A DNA stretch of 34,898 nucleotides from Syntrophaceae bacterium UBA6078 (lineage in GTDB: Bacteria > Desulfobacterota > Syntrophia > Syntrophales > UBA2210): the NCBI GenBank assembly GCA_002428735.1, contig DIXO01000062.1:1-34898 (forward strand). Direction: 5' to 3'. Positions 1 to 8,590 of the stretch are shown here, piece by piece (position 1 is the stretch's first letter; each line of letters opens with the position of its first letter). A program made the translations under genes and the position numbers. Under the pieces are notes generated by a model. The model was not told the DNA's origin. It saw only the letters and a list, made by a program, of their open reading frames with translations, and searched no databases.

Positions 1-104
1 TGTCATAGAACACGTAAACCGAAAAGGAAACAACGATCCATCTCGAAAAAATCGATCCAAGAATCGAAAAGTGACCCTTTAATTAGTTTTTCAACGGCCT
101 GCTA

Positions 105-401
105 GTGAGTGAAATCAACTTTCTGCATCCTGTCCTTGTGGGATCGCTGGTTATCGTTAACACGAAAATAACTTTTATCAGTCGGTCTTCAATTGAGGTC
201 CAGGTGGAACTCTTGACGGAGAACCTGATGGAATCGAAAAAACGCATCAAGGCCCTCACCGCCTATTACACGATGGTCTCTGTGAACAACCTGGGGCAGC
301 CCCAGCCGGTTCCGCCCCTGATCATCTACACCGAGGAGGAGCAACGCTTGTTCAGCGAGGGCATGGCGCGCTATCAGGAGCGAAAGGCCAAACGAGGGTG
401 A
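105..401 (+). pseudogene. acyl-CoA thioesterase remnant (C-terminal half)
   Basis: The 98-residue product matches the C-terminal part of hotdog-fold acyl-CoA hydrolases (YciA/acyl-CoA thioesterase family): a start like INFLHPVLVGSLV, the strand-forming ISRSSIEVQVELLTEN, then VSVNNLGQPQPVPPL followed by an acidic EEEQRLF helix. Family members are usually about 130-170 residues. The missing N-terminal half should hold the hotdog helix and the GG-containing substrate region. Upstream, a stop at 84-86 closes the frame, and neither other frame of bases 1-104 gives family-like sequence. The only start is a GTG with no ribosome binding site. I read it as a 5'-deleted remnant. A short functional hotdog protein is possible but unlikely. 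Confidence 0.6.
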
Positions 402-649
402 ACCCGGAGTCAGTCCCCTCTGAAATTAACAGTTGAAACCCATCCGCACAGCGAAGATGTCGCAATTTAAAATTATTTGCGGGGATTCAAGCCGGTGTAA
501 CACCGTGAAGATCAGATCGCGGTAAGATCTTCGGACCCCTGGGATGCCCGTGCGAGATGTAAGGGGCAAAAACAGGGCTCGTTATCGTTGTTTCGTATTT
601 CCATGGTAGATTCCGGACTATTTGAGAAAAGGGGAAAGATAGTGTTTCG
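402..649. other. non-coding stretch with two adjacent hairpins
   Basis: No gene is visible here. Two perfect short hairpins lie side by side: CGGTG/CACCG at 493-505 with a TAA loop, and GAAGATC/GATCTTC at 507-532. They sit about 120-160 bases upstream of the MFS transporter and could be part of its 5' untranslated leader. I could not match them to a known riboswitch, and no run of T follows that would make a terminator. Confidence 0.35.
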
Positions 650-1945
650 ATGAATAAAAATCGGCTTTTTTATGGATGGGTTATTGTTGGGGTATCTTTC
701 TTTAATCTGCTAATCATATCTGGTATCTGGTATTCATTTTCTGTCTTCTTTGTTGCCTTGATCAGGGAGTTCGGGTGGAGCAGAGCGGCAACGGCCGGTG
801 TTTTTTCATCTTTCATGCTTGTTCACTCCCTTGCGGCGGTTATCGTCGGTTCATTCTTCGATCGTTTCGGGGCTCGTATAGTTATCCCCTTCGGGGGATG
901 TGTTGTGGCTCTCGGTCTTTTCGCATCCAGCCGGATTAACGAGCTGTGGCAGTTCTATATGTGGTACGGCGTAGTCACCTCTGTGGGTGTTTCTGCTGTT
1001 GGTTTTATTGCCCACGGAATGATCCTGCCAAAATGGTTTGACCGGAAGCGTGGGCTGGCAATAGGAATAGCTATGGCCGGGATTGGTTTCGGAATGCAGA
1101 TACTTGTCCCGTCGACTCAGTTTGTCATTGATCATTTCAGTTGGAGAACCGCATACTACTTTCTGGCAGGTTTTGTTCTCATCACGATCGTCCCTTTGAA
1201 CATCTTCCTTCAACGGAATAATCCTCAAGAGATCGGGCAGCATGTCGATGGAACACGTGCCGAAGAGTTGGTGAAAAATGCGTCTCCGGAAGCCGGAAAG
1301 ACAGGGGGAAGTGAAGAAAGCCTGCCAAAAATATGGACGATTCACTCAGCTCTCCGCTCAAAACAGTTCTGGTTTCTCTTTTTCGCTTTCGTTTTTACTC
1401 CCCTGGCGGTTCAAGGGACCCTTATCCATCAGGTCGCCAGCGTTGTTGACAGGGGCTTCACCGCCATCCAGGGAGCCTTTTTCTTCGGGCTTGCGGGTAT
1501 CATGGGATCGGTGGGGAAAATATTCTTTGGGTGGCTCTCGGATAAGATTGGGCGGGGAAAAGCATTTGGGATCGGCCTTGGATGTGCCTTTCTGGGGGTT
1601 CTCAGTCTCATGCAACTGAGACTGAATTGCCCGTTTCTGCTGTACGGGTATGCCTTACTGTTCGGTCTTGGATATGGATCGTCCGCTCCCATTTTTCCAT
1701 CACGTGCCGCGGATCTCTTCATGGGGCCCCACTTTGGGAAAATACTGGGGGTGCTTTCAATTGCGCTGGGCATTGGCGGAGCATTTGGCGTCTGGTTGAG
1801 CGGAAAGATTTACGATGTCACGACAAATTATAATGTCTCTTTTATTATAGTGCTGATCTCATTTATCCTCGCCATAATTCTTTTTCAAAGGTCGGGAGTG
1901 CGCGCTATGCGTAAGAAAGCTCCTGATGGATCGTTGCGGGGCTGA
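650..1945 (+). CDS. MFS transporter, monocarboxylate/oxalate-formate antiporter type
   Basis: The 431-residue membrane protein has about twelve hydrophobic segments in two halves, with a charged loop around residues 195-230. The start FYGWVIVGVSFF, the N-terminal half signature DRFGARIVIP and the loop sequence PKWFDRKRGLAIGIAMAG are typical of the MFS branch holding OxlT-like and monocarboxylate-like carriers. The second-half motif GWLSDKIGRGKAFG is also present. It probably moves an organic acid anion across the inner membrane. The substrate cannot be read from sequence. The crotonase gene starts 76 bases downstream on the same strand, so the two may form a uptake-and-activation unit for a carboxylic acid. 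The purine-rich AAAGGGGAAAG lies slightly far from the ATG. Confidence 0.85.
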   Translation: MNKNRLFYGWVIVGVSFFNLLIISGIWYSFSVFFVALIREFGWSRAATAGVFSSFMLVHSLAAVIVGSFFDRFGARIVIPFGGCVVALGLFASSRINELWQFYMWYGVVTSVGVSAVGFIAHGMILPKWFDRKRGLAIGIAMAGIGFGMQILVPSTQFVIDHFSWRTAYYFLAGFVLITIVPLNIFLQRNNPQEIGQHVDGTRAEELVKNASPEAGKTGGSEESLPKIWTIHSALRSKQFWFLFFAFVFTPLAVQGTLIHQVASVVDRGFTAIQGAFFFGLAGIMGSVGKIFFGWLSDKIGRGKAFGIGLGCAFLGVLSLMQLRLNCPFLLYGYALLFGLGYGSSAPIFPSRAADLFMGPHFGKILGVLSIALGIGGAFGVWLSGKIYDVTTNYNVSFIIVLISFILAIILFQRSGVRAMRKKAPDGSLRG

Positions 1946-2021
1946 CCAGATCGCTGGAAGTATTCATTCTCACTGGAGTTAAGGAAGGTTATTCAATGTG
2001 CCACGTAATGAGGAGGAAGCT

Positions 2022-2894
2022 ATGGAATTTCAGCACATCATATACCAGCCGGGAAAAGTGGCGCGGATTATCTTCAATCGGCCGCAAAATCTGAACGCTC
2101 AGGGCTATCTTTTGCTGGAGGAAGTAGACCAGGCCTTCAAAATGGTTCTTGCGGATGATGGCTGCGGGGCCATTGTTCTGTCTGGTGCCGGCCGTGCCTT
2201 CTGCGCCGGTCATGATCTGGGAACGGAAGAGCAACTGCGGTATTGCGAGGAGCACGGACTGGCGCGGCCGCAGGAACCCGACATGCGGCGTAAGGTGTCG
2301 GATATGTATGAATTCTATGTAAAAAAGACGCTTGCCTGGCGTAACTTTCCCAAACCCACCGTCGCCATGGTGCACGGGTACTGCATATACGCCGGGTGGA
2401 TGCTCGCCGCGGCTATGGATGTTGTCTTTGCCGCCGAAGACACCCTCTTTCTTCCGGGTATGGTAGAGTATTTTTCCGCGCCCTGGGATCTCGGACCGCG
2501 GAAGGCAAAGGAGATCCTGCTGGAACACCGGTTTGTCACGGCAGAAGAGGCCCTTGCCTGTGGCTTTGTCAACCGGATATTTCCACCTGATCGTCTGGAG
2601 AGGGAAACGCTGGATTATGCGAGCCGGGTGGCGGACAATTATCGTGCCGCTCCCGCCTGGACGGGCACGATCAAGGCCGCCATCAATCATATGGAAGATG
2701 CCATGGGGTTTTCCTCCGAGATTGAAGCCGCTTACACCAGCTTCTGCCTCATGTACGGCTTGGGTGCTCATTCGGCCGCAGCTCCCAACAAGGGAGGATT
2801 CGCCCGCACCGATGTGGCCCGCAGGAACTTCGAACTTTCCAAACCGTGGCTTATCAATCAGGGGCTTTGCGAGCCGGATAATTCGGGCGATTGA
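2022..2894 (+). CDS. enoyl-CoA hydratase/isomerase (crotonase) family protein
   Basis: The product is about 290 residues. I chose the ATG at 2022 because AGGAGG lies at 2011-2016; an in-frame GTG at 1998 has no such site. Crotonase hallmarks are clear: IIFNRPQNLNA near the N terminus, the first oxyanion-hole loop SGAGRAFCAGHDLG, the second oxyanion-hole helix HGYCIYAGWMLAAAMDVVFA, and the AEEALACGFVNRIFP segment. The region that normally carries the two hydratase glutamates (PEI...GGTQRL-like) here reads LPGMVEYFSAPWDLGPRK, so plain hydration of enoyl-CoA is not assured. A CoA-ester isomerase, hydrolase or ring-modifying activity is also possible. It follows an MFS carrier and precedes a HAD phosphatase. 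Confidence 0.85.
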   Translation: MEFQHIIYQPGKVARIIFNRPQNLNAQGYLLLEEVDQAFKMVLADDGCGAIVLSGAGRAFCAGHDLGTEEQLRYCEEHGLARPQEPDMRRKVSDMYEFYVKKTLAWRNFPKPTVAMVHGYCIYAGWMLAAAMDVVFAAEDTLFLPGMVEYFSAPWDLGPRKAKEILLEHRFVTAEEALACGFVNRIFPPDRLERETLDYASRVADNYRAAPAWTGTIKAAINHMEDAMGFSSEIEAAYTSFCLMYGLGAHSAAAPNKGGFARTDVARRNFELSKPWLINQGLCEPDNSGD

Positions 2895-2971
2895 AAGAAC
2901 CGCCATGTCCGAAATGAATTTTGTTGGCAAGCAACATCCATTCAATTACTGAAAAGTCTGGAGAAGAAGGG

Positions 2972-3757
2972 ATGACAGCATCCATTGAAACTCTTTCCAC
3001 GGGGGATCTCTCCGGTGTTTTTTTTGATATCGACGGGACCTTTACGGCACGGGGAAAGATCCATGCGGCGGCCTTTTCAGCACTATGGGCAATCAGACAC
3101 AAGGGGCTCCGTATCGTCCCTATTACTGGCCGTCCCGCCGGATGGTGCGACCACATCGCAAGGATGTGGCCGGTCGACGGGGTGGTGGGCGAGAACGGCG
3201 CTTTTTATTTCTGGCACGATGCAGGGGAGGGGAAACTTCAAAAACGGTTTCTGGATAGCGATGAGGAACGGAAAGCAAAAGGGCAGCGTCTGATGTCGGT
3301 GAGAGACGAGATTCTTTCCTCTGTTCAGGGGACTGCCGTAGCGAGTGACCAGGCCTACCGGGAAACTGACCTGGCCATAGATTACTGCGAAGACGTCAAC
3401 CCCCTTGGGGTGGATGACGTTGAGAGGATATGCTCTATATTCAAGAAACACGGAGCGGTATGCAAGGTGTCATCTATTCACGTCAACGGGTGGTTCGGGA
3501 AATATGACAAGTTGAAGATGACGAAGAACTTCGCGAAGGAGCGGTGGGGGATTGACCTGGACGATGTAAAAGACAGGTATCTCTTCTGCGGCGACTCCCC
3601 CAACGACGAACCCATGTTTCGGTATTTCCCCATTTCTGTAGGGGTCAGGAACGTCCTTGCCTTTGCCGACCGCATGAAATATCTCCCGGCATATGTCACG
3701 CGCGGGGAAGAGGGGGAAGGGTTCGCTGAGATGGCGGATATCATCACCCGCCGTTGA
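2972..3757 (+). CDS. HAD-superfamily (Cof/IIB-type) phosphatase
   Basis: The start at 2972 follows GAGAAGAAGGG, giving 261 residues; a longer TTG-start form has no ribosome site. HAD motif I is FFDIDGT with nucleophile D19 and acid/base D21, motif II is the Thr of ITGRP, and motif IV is GDSPND at 207-212. A long cap between motifs II and III (about residues 75-180, with the VVGENGAF strand) fits the C2B/IIB class of sugar-phosphate and Cof-type phosphatases, including mannosyl-3-phosphoglycerate and sucrose-phosphate phosphatase relatives. It is cytosolic and most likely hydrolyses a phosphorylated sugar or polyol. The real substrate is unknown. It converges with ugpC, leaving only 36 bases between them and no clear terminator. 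Confidence 0.8.
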   Translation: MTASIETLSTGDLSGVFFDIDGTFTARGKIHAAAFSALWAIRHKGLRIVPITGRPAGWCDHIARMWPVDGVVGENGAFYFWHDAGEGKLQKRFLDSDEERKAKGQRLMSVRDEILSSVQGTAVASDQAYRETDLAIDYCEDVNPLGVDDVERICSIFKKHGAVCKVSSIHVNGWFGKYDKLKMTKNFAKERWGIDLDDVKDRYLFCGDSPNDEPMFRYFPISVGVRNVLAFADRMKYLPAYVTRGEEGEGFAEMADIITRR

Positions 3758-3793
3758 CGGAGACATTGCGGTTCAGGTAACCAGCGAAGGGCG

Positions 3794-4891
3794 TCAGTAA
3801 ACCGCCCGCGTCGTCTCCGCGCTGAATATGTGCAGATGGTCGAGGTTGATGGCGAGTTTCAGTTTTTCCCCCACCCGTATGATGCGCCTCCCCTCGCTTT
3901 TGGCAGTGAGCCGCACCCCGTTAAAATTCATGTGCATGTTTGTTTCCCCGCCGAGGGGTTCAACAACTTCAACCAGGCCTTCGATTTTCCATTCCTCGGG
4001 AAAGCCGTTTTGCCCATTGTCGATTTTGAAATCTTCCGTCCTGATACCCATGGTAATGTCCATCCCGTCGCTGAGATGCGCCCCCTCCTTATGCGGCACG
4101 GGCAGTTTCAGCTTTCCGTCAAAATCGATCATGAAACCGGTCTCTTCACGGAGTATTCGCGCGGGGACCAGATTCATGGGGGGGCTCCCGATAAAGCCCG
4201 CCACAAAGGTGTTTGCAGGCTGCTGAAACACCTCGATGGGTTCGCCGACCTGCTCGATATATCCGTCGCGCATGACGACGATCCTGTCGGCAAGTGTCAT
4301 TGCCTCTACCTGGTCATGGGTGACGTATATGATGGTCGCGTGCACTTTCTGGTGCAGCAGCTTTATCTCTGTTCTCATCTGTGTGCGGAGCTTGGCGTCA
4401 AGGTTTGAGAGGGGTTCGTCGAAGAGAAAGATGGAAGGTTTCCGGACCATGGCCCTTCCCATGGCGACCCTCTGGCGCTGGCCGCCGGATAGTTGGTGAG
4501 GTTTCCTGGACAGAAGCTCTGAGATCTCAAGTATCTTGGCGACCTCTGCGACGCGTTCTTCGATCTCCTCCTTGGGGGTTTTGTTGAGTTTCAGGCCGAA
4601 AGACATGTTGGAGAAGACGTTCATGTGCGGATAGAGGGCGTAGTTCTGGAAGACCATGGCGATACCTCTGTCCTTGGGGGCGACATCATTGATAAGGCGT
4701 CCGCCTATGTATATATCGCCGGAGGTGATCTTTTCCAGTCCCGCGATCATGCGCAATATAGTTGATTTGCCGCATCCCGAGGGTCCGACGAGGACGATAA
4801 ACTCATTGTCCTCGATATCCAGATCAACGCTGTGAACAACCTCAAGTTTCCCGAATCTTTTTACAACGTTTCGTAGGGATACATTCGCCAT
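3794..4891 (-). CDS. ugpC: ABC transporter ATP-binding protein, sn-glycerol-3-phosphate type
   Basis: This is the ATPase of a carbohydrate-type importer of the MalK/UgpC family. The start at 4891 (MANVSL) gives 365 residues, the normal family length, with AGGGG a few bases upstream; the frame runs further upstream without homology. Walker A GPSGCGKST is at residues 36-44, the Q-loop at Q82, the signature LSGGQ at 134-138, Walker B IFLFDE at 154-159 and the H-loop His at 192. A C-terminal TOBE/OB regulatory domain follows from about residue 235. It is divergent from ugpB-ugpA-ugpE and very probably energises that permease. Assignment as UgpC rather than a general sugar ATPase rests on these neighbours. 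Confidence 0.9.
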   Translation of the reverse strand: MANVSLRNVVKRFGKLEVVHSVDLDIEDNEFIVLVGPSGCGKSTILRMIAGLEKITSGDIYIGGRLINDVAPKDRGIAMVFQNYALYPHMNVFSNMSFGLKLNKTPKEEIEERVAEVAKILEISELLSRKPHQLSGGQRQRVAMGRAMVRKPSIFLFDEPLSNLDAKLRTQMRTEIKLLHQKVHATIIYVTHDQVEAMTLADRIVVMRDGYIEQVGEPIEVFQQPANTFVAGFIGSPPMNLVPARILREETGFMIDFDGKLKLPVPHKEGAHLSDGMDITMGIRTEDFKIDNGQNGFPEEWKIEGLVEVVEPLGGETNMHMNFNGVRLTAKSEGRRIIRVGEKLKLAINLDHLHIFSAETTRAVY

Positions 4892-5187
4892 TGGAAACCC
4901 CTGGATCATTGTTGTTCCGGTTGAACACCGGCGGCAGGCCAGAAAAAGCCACCAAAGCGCGCCCAATCTACTCCTATTCTTCCGAAATTGCAACGAAGGG
5001 GTGGCGCGGCGCCGCATGCCCCGAAACCTTCATCAGCAACAAGGGGTTCCGGGGATGGGGAATATATTTCTTGACTCAGTATGTATAAGGAATTACACTC
5101 ACCCGCGTTTCAAAGTGCGGCGAAGAGAGCCGAGGCAAGTTACTGGTATCACTGATAATATGATCTCTAACCATGGAGGGTACGAAC
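4892..5187. other. divergent intergenic region between ugpC and ugpB
   Basis: This stretch must hold the promoters for both transport units. A short hairpin CCGGT/ACCGG lies just inside the ugpC leader. TTGACT (5071-5076) and TATAAG (5084-5089) occur near ugpB but are only 7 bases apart, so they do not make one sigma-70 promoter. I see no pho-box or other recognisable operator. Confidence 0.3.
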
Positions 5188-6516
5188 ATGAAAACACGTA
5201 GGATGATTATGGTGGCTGCAATGATAGTTTTTACGCTCTTTATTGCCGGTCAGGTCATGGCTGAACCCATTACCATTAACTGGTGGCACTCGATGAAAGG
5301 GCCCCGCGGCCAGGTTGTCGATACCATGATAAAAGCATTTAACGATTCCCAGTCCGATTACGTAGTTGTAGGATCATATAAGGGGGATTACGATGAGACG
5401 GTAAATGCAGGCGTGGCTGCGTACCGGGCGAAGAAACAGCCTCACATCCTCCAGTCTTTTGAGGTAGGCACCCAGACCATGATGCTCTCCGGCGCTATCT
5501 ACCCCGTCTACAAACTGATGAAAGAGCAAGGATACGACATCAACTGGAAGGGGTATCTCCAGCCGGTTCTTTCCTACTACATGAATGCGAACGGTGATCT
5601 GATGTCCATGCCCTTCAATTCATCCACCCCCGTCATGTACTACAACGTCGATCTCTTCAAAAAGGCCGGCATCCCGATGCTTGATAAAGAGACACCTGTT
5701 ACCTGGGACGAACTGGGTGAGATCGGGACAAAACTGATAAAATCCGGTGTTTCAGGCGGGCTGACATGCGGCTGGCAATCCTGGACCCAGGTGGAAAACT
5801 ACAGCGCAATGCACAATATTCCTTTTGCCTCAAAGGCGAACGGGTACGAAGGTCTTGATTGCGAGCTCCTTATCAACAATCCCAAGGTGGTGGCCCATAT
5901 AGCCATGCTGAAAGAGTGGATGAAGGATGGACGCTTCTTCTACGGCGGCCAGAAGTTTCAGGGACCCACGGCCGAGTTCCTCGCTCAGAACGCCGCCATC
6001 TATATCGACTCCATCAGCGCTATCGCAAAGCTTCAGAAGTCGGCCAAAGATTTCAAGTGGGACGTCGCGCCGATGCCCGTGGAATCCTGGATGAAAAATC
6101 CCCAGAACAGCATCATCGGCGGTGCTTCTCTGTGGGTATTCAATGGTCACAATAAGAAGGATTACAAGGGAGTGGCGGCATTCCTGAAGCATCTGAGCAG
6201 ACAGGATATGCAGATATACTGGCACAAGGAGACCGGATATTTCCCGATCACCCTTGCCGCCTATGAGCAGTTGAAGAAAGATGGATATTACAGGGAATTC
6301 CCCTACCAGGAAGTCGGAATCAAGCAACTGACGCGCCGGGAACCGACAACGGTTTCACGCGGTCTGCGCCTCGGATATTTCATCCAGATCCGTAATATCA
6401 TCAATGAAGAGCTGGAGCTTGTCTGGAACGATACCAAGACGGCCCAGGAGGCGTTGGACAGCGCGGTTAAACGGAGCAACCAGCAACTCCGGGAATTTGA
6501 GAAGATCTATAAATAG
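5188..6516 (+). CDS. ugpB: sn-glycerol-3-phosphate ABC transporter substrate-binding protein
   Basis: This is the periplasmic solute receptor of the importer. I chose the ATG at 5188 because GGAGG at 5175-5179 stands 8 bases before it and the protein then opens with a classical signal peptide: MKTRR, a hydrophobic core to about residue 20, and a cleavage site near VMA|EP. Mature sequence features ITINWWHSMKGPRG, then GSYKGDYDETVNAGVAAYRA, then HILQSFEVGTQTMM match UgpB closely (WHSM, YKGxY and EVGTxTMM are family signatures). Length 442 is standard. It probably binds glycerol-3-phosphate or its diesters. It is the first gene of the ugpBAE unit and is followed by a strong stem-loop. Confidence 0.9.
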   Translation: MKTRRMIMVAAMIVFTLFIAGQVMAEPITINWWHSMKGPRGQVVDTMIKAFNDSQSDYVVVGSYKGDYDETVNAGVAAYRAKKQPHILQSFEVGTQTMMLSGAIYPVYKLMKEQGYDINWKGYLQPVLSYYMNANGDLMSMPFNSSTPVMYYNVDLFKKAGIPMLDKETPVTWDELGEIGTKLIKSGVSGGLTCGWQSWTQVENYSAMHNIPFASKANGYEGLDCELLINNPKVVAHIAMLKEWMKDGRFFYGGQKFQGPTAEFLAQNAAIYIDSISAIAKLQKSAKDFKWDVAPMPVESWMKNPQNSIIGGASLWVFNGHNKKDYKGVAAFLKHLSRQDMQIYWHKETGYFPITLAAYEQLKKDGYYREFPYQEVGIKQLTRREPTTVSRGLRLGYFIQIRNIINEELELVWNDTKTAQEALDSAVKRSNQQLREFEKIYK

Positions 6517-6533
6517 GAAGCAGCTTTAACAAT

Positions 6534-6586
6534 CCGGCACGGGCAACGCCTCCCCTCATAATCAGGGGAAGCGTTGCCCCTGCCGG
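6534..6586 (+). promoter_or_regulatory. intercistronic stem-loop between ugpB and ugpA
   Basis: Two 23-base arms, 6534-6556 and 6564-6586, are complementary with only two mismatches and enclose the 7-base loop CATAATC. No T-run follows, so it is not a standard intrinsic terminator. Its placement directly after the binding-protein gene and before the permease genes fits a 3'-end stabiliser or processing barrier that keeps ugpB mRNA more abundant than ugpAE. The right arm ends 10 bases before the ugpA ATG, which also lacks a good ribosome site, so it may limit ugpA translation too. Confidence 0.75.
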
Positions 6587-6596
6587 CAGCGAAACC

Positions 6597-7487
6597 ATGA
6601 TAAAAAGGTCCCTTTTTTCCTCGAAGACACTTCCATACCTGCTCATACTGCCACAGATCGTGGTGACACTCACCTTTTTCTACTGGCCGGCTGCGCAGGG
6701 CCTCATGCAGTCGGTTATGCGAAGCGATCCCTTTGGCCAGCACAGCACCTTCATCTGGTTCGCAAATTTTACGGCCCTCTTCAAAGATCCACTCTATCTG
6801 AAATCCATTGCAACGACCGTCTTCTTCAGCGTGTGTGTAACGGTCTCATCCATATCCATCGGCCTTTTTATAGCTACCATGGCAAACCGGGCTCTGAAAG
6901 CGAAGGCTGTCGTAAGAACCGCGCTGATCTGGCCCTATGCCGTAGCACCCGCAATTTCGGGGATCCTGTGGCTTTTTCTCCTTCATCCTTCTTACGGTAT
7001 CGTGGCCCTCGGGATCAAACGGTGGTTCGGCGTGGACTGGAACCCCGTGTTACGGGGTTCAGATGCGATGGTGATGATAATCATGGCAAGCGCCTGGAAG
7101 GAGATCAGTTATAATTTCGTCTTTTTTATTGCCGGTCTGCAGGCGATTCCCAAATCTCTCATCGAGGCGGCGGCGATAGATGGTGCGAGTCCCTTCAGGC
7201 GTTTCTGGACCATTACGGTTCCCCTCCTGTCGCCGACCCTCTTTTTCGTGACGGTCATGAATATCATCTACGCCTTTTTCGATACCTTTGGTGTCGTTCA
7301 TGTCATGACGCAGGGAGGACCGGGCGGAGCCACAAATACACTGGTCTACAAGGTGTATCAAGACGGATTCATCGGCCTGAATATGGGAGGATCTGCCGCT
7401 CAGTCTGTTGTGCTGATGACCCTCATTATCGTGATTACCGTCATACAGTTCAAATACGTGGAACAGAAGGTGCAATATACGGGATGA
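6597..7487 (+). CDS. ugpA: sn-glycerol-3-phosphate ABC transporter permease
   Basis: The 296-residue inner-membrane permease has about six transmembrane helices. It starts MIKRSLFSSKTLPYLLILPQ and contains FYWPAAQGLMQSV, a typical UgpA N terminus. The cytoplasmic EAA loop that docks onto the ATPase is SLIEAAAIDGASPFRRFWTITVPLL, around residues 185-210. The segment VVHVMTQGGPGGATNTLVYKVYQDGF is the strongly conserved MalF/UgpA C-terminal motif. No strong Shine-Dalgarno sequence precedes the ATG; the preceding hairpin ends 10 bases upstream. It pairs with UgpE to form the channel. Confidence 0.9.
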   Translation: MIKRSLFSSKTLPYLLILPQIVVTLTFFYWPAAQGLMQSVMRSDPFGQHSTFIWFANFTALFKDPLYLKSIATTVFFSVCVTVSSISIGLFIATMANRALKAKAVVRTALIWPYAVAPAISGILWLFLLHPSYGIVALGIKRWFGVDWNPVLRGSDAMVMIIMASAWKEISYNFVFFIAGLQAIPKSLIEAAAIDGASPFRRFWTITVPLLSPTLFFVTVMNIIYAFFDTFGVVHVMTQGGPGGATNTLVYKVYQDGFIGLNMGGSAAQSVVLMTLIIVITVIQFKYVEQKVQYTG

Positions 7488-7493
7488 TGATCA

Positions 7494-8414
7494 ATGGTTG
7501 AAAAGACGCCTATTCTGGATACGCTTACGTATGTGTTTCTGATTGCGGGAATCATCATTGTCGGTTTTCCGATTATCTACGCTGTCATCGCCGCGACCCT
7601 TCCCATTGAGGACGTTTCAAGGGTTCCCATGCCGTTCATCCCCGGCGATCAATTCTGGGTGAACATCAGGGAGGCCTGGGTGCGGGGCGACCTGGGGAAT
7701 CACCTCTTGAACTCCTTCATTATGGCGTCCGGAATCACCCTGGGTAAAATAGTCGTCTCCCTGCTGGGGGCCTTCTCCATTGTATATTTCGATTATCGGT
7801 TCAGAACTGTGGTCTTTGTTTCCGTATTCTGCACGCTCATGCTCCCGGTGGAGGTTCGAATTCTTCCCACCTATGAAATGGCGGCGAATCTCCTGGGTCC
7901 TCTCCAGGAATTGTGGCGATTTCTGCACCTTGACGGCATCGTCTCGTGGATTGCGGGTCACGAAATCGAGATGACCCTGGAGTGGAGCATCCTGGACAGC
8001 TACACAGGGCTTATCATGCCTCTCATCGCCTCGGCGACCTGCACCTTTCTCTTCAGGCAGTTTTTCCTCACCATCCCCGAAGAACTCTGCGAGGCGGCCA
8101 AGATGGACGGGGCTTCGGCCATGACCTTTTTCAGGAAGATTCTCATCCCCCTCTCCAAGACAAACATTGCCGCCCTCGTCGTTATTGAATTCGTCTATGG
8201 GTGGAACCAGTATCTCTGGCCCCTCTTGATTACCACGAAACCCCAGATGATGACGGCAGTCATAGGTCTTCAGCACCTGATTCCCGCTGCGGACGATCTC
8301 CCTTACTGGAATGTGGCCCTTGCCGGTTCCCTGCTGGTTATGCTGCCGCCGGTCCTGGTCGTTCTCTTCATGCAGAGATGGTTTGTGAAGGGGCTTGTTG
8401 AGAGAGAAAAATAG
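7494..8414 (+). CDS. ugpE: sn-glycerol-3-phosphate ABC transporter permease
   Basis: This 306-residue protein is the second channel subunit, starting only 6 bases after ugpA. It has a first membrane helix at about residues 12-33, the family motif HLLNSFIMASGITLGKIVVS, and an EAA loop reading EELCEAAKMDGASAMTFFRKI. The C-terminal half has FVYGWNQYLWPLLIT, shared by MalG/UgpE proteins. There is an insertion-like stretch LLGPLQELWRFLHLDG and following residues between the third and fourth helices that is longer than in Escherichia coli UgpE. Together with UgpA, UgpB and UgpC this makes a full importer. No terminator is visible after it. Confidence 0.9.
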   Translation: MVEKTPILDTLTYVFLIAGIIIVGFPIIYAVIAATLPIEDVSRVPMPFIPGDQFWVNIREAWVRGDLGNHLLNSFIMASGITLGKIVVSLLGAFSIVYFDYRFRTVVFVSVFCTLMLPVEVRILPTYEMAANLLGPLQELWRFLHLDGIVSWIAGHEIEMTLEWSILDSYTGLIMPLIASATCTFLFRQFFLTIPEELCEAAKMDGASAMTFFRKILIPLSKTNIAALVVIEFVYGWNQYLWPLLITTKPQMMTAVIGLQHLIPAADDLPYWNVALAGSLLVMLPPVLVVLFMQRWFVKGLVEREK

Positions 8415-8590
8415 CCCGCCTCTCTCCTTCCCTGAGACAGTGCCCTATCCGTCCGGCTATCCCATTTGCTTTTCTTCCGTGCTTCCTATACCATGCGTGG
8501 TTCCGGAGCAGATATGGCAGACCAGGGTGCGAGTGTCTCCGCTGTCGGAGCATCCACTGTGGCGAGCCGCTGCCTCTATGGGGTGAGCAG

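Noticed and set aside
402..649. A cobalamin, c-di-GMP or fluoride riboswitch before the MFS gene
   Set aside because: I looked for the conserved cores of these classes and found none; only two simple hairpins are present.
1989..2945. A 318-residue open frame antisense to the crotonase gene
   Set aside because: It mirrors a real, well-conserved gene in GC-rich DNA, has no family-like sequence and no ribosome binding site.
5071..5089. TTGACT and TATAAG before ugpB as one promoter
   Set aside because: The two elements are 7 bases apart, far too close for a sigma-70 promoter.
8466..8492. A promoter for the M50 protease (TTGCTT ... TATACC)
   Set aside because: The spacer is only 15 bases and both boxes are weak.
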